Shown: in pieces, positions 62,686 to 64,000 of the stretch | How positions within the stretch are numbered: the stretch's first letter is position 1 | How the letters are laid out: each line of letters starts with the position of its first letter | Program-made: the position numbers and the translations under genes | The notes under the pieces: model-generated | What the model was told of the DNA's origin: nothing | The model's input: only the letters and a program-made list of their open reading frames with translations | Database searches by the model: none | DNA from: Haloplanus ruber | GTDB taxonomy: Archaea; Halobacteriota; Halobacteria; Halobacteriales; Haloferacaceae | Assembly: GCF_024494725.1 (NCBI RefSeq) | Contig: NZ_JANHDK010000006.1 | Location: 58,875-122,874 of the forward strand | Direction of reading: 5' to 3' | Length of the DNA stretch: 64,000 nucleotides

Positions 62686-63246
62686 CTACCCCAACAGTCC
62701 CAGGTCGTCGATCCGGTCGACGATCACTTCGACCGCCTCGGCCGCGTCGACGGTTCGCTTTCCGCCCGTGATAACGATCTTTCCGCTGCCGAAAAGCAGG
62801 ATGACAACGTCGGGATCGTCCATCCGGTAGACCAGCCCCGGGAACTGCTCGGGCTCGTACTCGACATCTTCCAGCCCCAATCCGATTGCCAGTGCGTTGA
62901 GGTTGAGCGTATGGCCTAGGTCGGCGCTGGAAACGATGTTTTGGACGGTGATATCGGGGTCCTCCTCGACCGGAATCTGCAGGTCGCGGAGTTTCCCGAA
63001 GATGATGCCGAGGGCTTCGTGCACGTCGTCGATGCTCTTCGCGCCCGTGCACACGATCTTGCCCGACCGGAAGATCAGCGCCGCCGCCTTCGGCTCCTGC
63101 GTGCGGTAGACCAGCCCTGGGAAGTTGTCGGGGTTGAAGTCGGCTCCGGGGAGGTCCTCGGCCAACGCCTCGAGGTCGAGTTCCTGTCCGATACCCGTCG
63201 ACGCCACCACGTTCTGAATTTCGATCGAATCTGCCGGGTCACTCAT
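62686..63246 (-). CDS. tbp: TATA-box binding protein
   Basis: 186 residues from the ATG at 63246 (MSDPADSIEIQNVVASTGIG). Two imperfect TBP repeats: FNPDNFPGLVYRTQEPKAAA with LIFRSGKIVCTGAKS, and YEPEQFPGLVYRMDDPDVVI with LLFGSGKIVITGGKR. The phenylalanine pairs that kink DNA are in FPGLVYR of each repeat. A TATA box (minus TTTATAAGG, 63274-63282) sits about 31 bp upstream. Haloarchaea often have several TBPs; this one is divergent from the rRNA operon, which is a striking neighbour. Confidence 0.97.
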   Translation of the reverse strand: MSDPADSIEIQNVVASTGIGQELDLEALAEDLPGADFNPDNFPGLVYRTQEPKAAALIFRSGKIVCTGAKSIDDVHEALGIIFGKLRDLQIPVEEDPDITVQNIVSSADLGHTLNLNALAIGLGLEDVEYEPEQFPGLVYRMDDPDVVILLFGSGKIVITGGKRTVDAAEAVEVIVDRIDDLGLLG

Positions 63247-63709
63247 CGTATGCGCGACATTGTGATCCCCATCCTTATAAAGGACCACGGCAGGCGGACG
63301 AGCGAGGTAGGCACCGCGGGAACCGAAGCCACGAGAGGGATCACCACGCAAATATCAGCGCGTCTGCCGATCTCGACGGAGATCAGAGGGGTTAAGTATG
63401 AACCTCCACTCGGATGTAATGCGAAGGGCGAGGGCGACGGTGCCCTCGGCCTCACCCGGATCGGTTACGCCGACCGGGGGTGACTCGAAGCCCGATCAAC
63501 GGGCTTATATGGGTCGCCCTCCTCGGTTCAGATCCGGACGAAACATGAGGATTCCACCCCTGCGGTCCGCCGTAAGCCGGAATCTGATGTGAGCCTTGGT
63601 GGTTCGGTGTCACCCGGTCGATCCGGTGACCCGAACCATGGACCTCAGTGGTCTACACGACGCGGAAACACTATGTTTCCCGCCACCCCTCACTCTCAAG
63701 AGTGAGTTC
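63247..63709. promoter_or_regulatory. rRNA operon promoter and 16S leader region
   Basis: At least two TATA-like elements for plus-strand rRNA transcription: GGTTAAGTAT (63390-63399) preceded by the palindrome GATCTC-GACG-GAGATC (63369-63384), and GGCTTATATGG (63502-63512), which overlaps the palindrome AAGCCCG-ATCAA-CGGGCTT (63488-63506). A third weak AAATATC lies near 63352. Downstream, the leader has hairpins at 63550-63585 and 63601-63637 (GGTTCGG / CCGAACC stem) and a 7-bp hairpin at 63689-63706 (CTCACTC / GAGTGAG) just before the 16S start. These match the multi-promoter, strongly folded leaders of haloarchaeal rRNA operons. Confidence 0.7.
63274..63282 (-). promoter_or_regulatory. TATA box of tbp
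   Basis: Minus-strand CCTTTATAAGG region, centred about 31 bp before the tbp ATG. The sequence is nearly palindromic, so it could also direct divergent transcription toward the rRNA genes. Confidence 0.65.
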
Positions 63710-64000
63710 ATTCCGGTTGATCCTGCCGGAGGCCATTGCTATCGGGGTCCGATTTAGCCATGCTAGTTGTACGAGCTTACACTCGTAGCAAATAGCTCCG
63801 TAACACGTGGCCAAACCACCCTACAGAGAACAATAACCTCGGGAAACTGAGGCTAATAGTTCATACCCGTCTTACGCTGGAATGCCAAGACGCGCAAACG
63901 TTCCGACGCTGTAGGACGTGGCTGCGGCCGATTAGGTTGACGGTGGGGTAACGGCCCACCGTGCCGATAATCGGTACGGGTTGTGAGAGCAAGAACCCGG
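63710..64000 (+). rRNA. rrs: 16S ribosomal RNA, 5' portion
   Basis: The sequence ATTCCGGTTGATCCTGCCGG at 63710 is the archaeal 16S 5' end. It continues with GGTCCGATTTAGCCATGCTAG and ACACGTGGCCAAACCACCC, all conserved in Halobacteria, through 64000 where the window ends. Only the 5' domain start (about 291 nt) is seen. This places the rRNA operon at the right edge. Confidence 0.98.

Overview
This window is chromosomal DNA of a haloarchaeon (class Halobacteria). Supporting evidence: very high GC, strongly acidic proteins, TATA boxes about 25-30 bp upstream of start codons (leaderless transcripts), a TATA-binding protein gene, a SAMP1/MoaD-type ubiquitin-like protein, a GMP synthase present only as its ATPase subunit, archaeal-type tRNA-Pro and tRNA-Tyr without encoded CCA, and at the right edge a 16S rRNA 5' end with the archaeal start signature. 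The genus cannot be fixed from what I can see.

Layout. 1-6.1 kb: a partial secreted protein, a zinc-ribbon protein, an RNase R-family nuclease, a lipoprotein, small hypotheticals and a receiver-like protein without its phospho-acceptor. 6.3-13.4 kb: tRNA-Pro, then truB-cmk-(EMC3-like insertase)-(membrane protein)-adk, a conserved archaeal set normally next to the ribosomal-protein/secY region, followed by isocitrate dehydrogenase, a phosphoesterase and methionine aminopeptidase. 13.6-19.3 kb: HIT protein, cation diffusion facilitator, PadR-like regulator, tRNA methylthiotransferase, deoC, DUF63. 19.3-25.4 kb: nucleoside phosphorylase, an HPP-USP fusion, a K+ channel with TrkA-N, two membrane proteins with TrkA-C-like tails, SAMP1. 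25.4-32.3 kb: Rieske protein, pyrG-guaAb-DUF7126, a large PAS histidine kinase, cupin. 32.3-40.4 kb: beta-RFAP synthase, pilin, RecA-fold protein without the Walker A lysine, coiled-coil and zinc proteins, TFS, PspA, glutamate-cysteine ligase-like enzyme. 40.7-44.0 kb: NosR-like flavin/Fe-S membrane protein plus its probable flavinylating enzyme ApbE. 44.4-46.5 kb: DgcN-DgcA-type pair, probably for D-glutamate use. 46.5-55.5 kb: oxidoreductase, USP, cupin, TAXI-TRAP transporter, SRPBCC, VOC, DMT exporter, DUF3311-SSS symporter. 55.8-57.7 kb: a gene-poor, less regular stretch with a pilin gene, a small remnant-like ORF and what looks like a decayed partial copy of the adjacent tRNA-Tyr. 57.8-63.2 kb: hypothetical, AIR-synthase-like, class V aminotransferase, XPB-like helicase, TBP. 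63.2-64.0 kb: rRNA promoter region and the beginning of 16S rRNA.

Most genes are core metabolism, RNA processing, transport and envelope functions rather than an accessory island. The most interesting items are the NosR-like/ApbE module, the cluster of potassium/RCK-related membrane proteins, two receiver domains lacking phospho-aspartate, a hairpin-dense intergenic segment near 2.3 kb that could encode a structured RNA, several clean inverted repeats at promoters (13.5, 51.6, 52.2, 53.7, 63.4 kb), a symmetric bidirectional promoter at 38.05 kb, and the probable scar of an integrated element at tRNA-Tyr. I did not find a CRISPR array, an intact insertion sequence or a clear replication origin. 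Family names given as DUF numbers are from memory of the families and were not searched.
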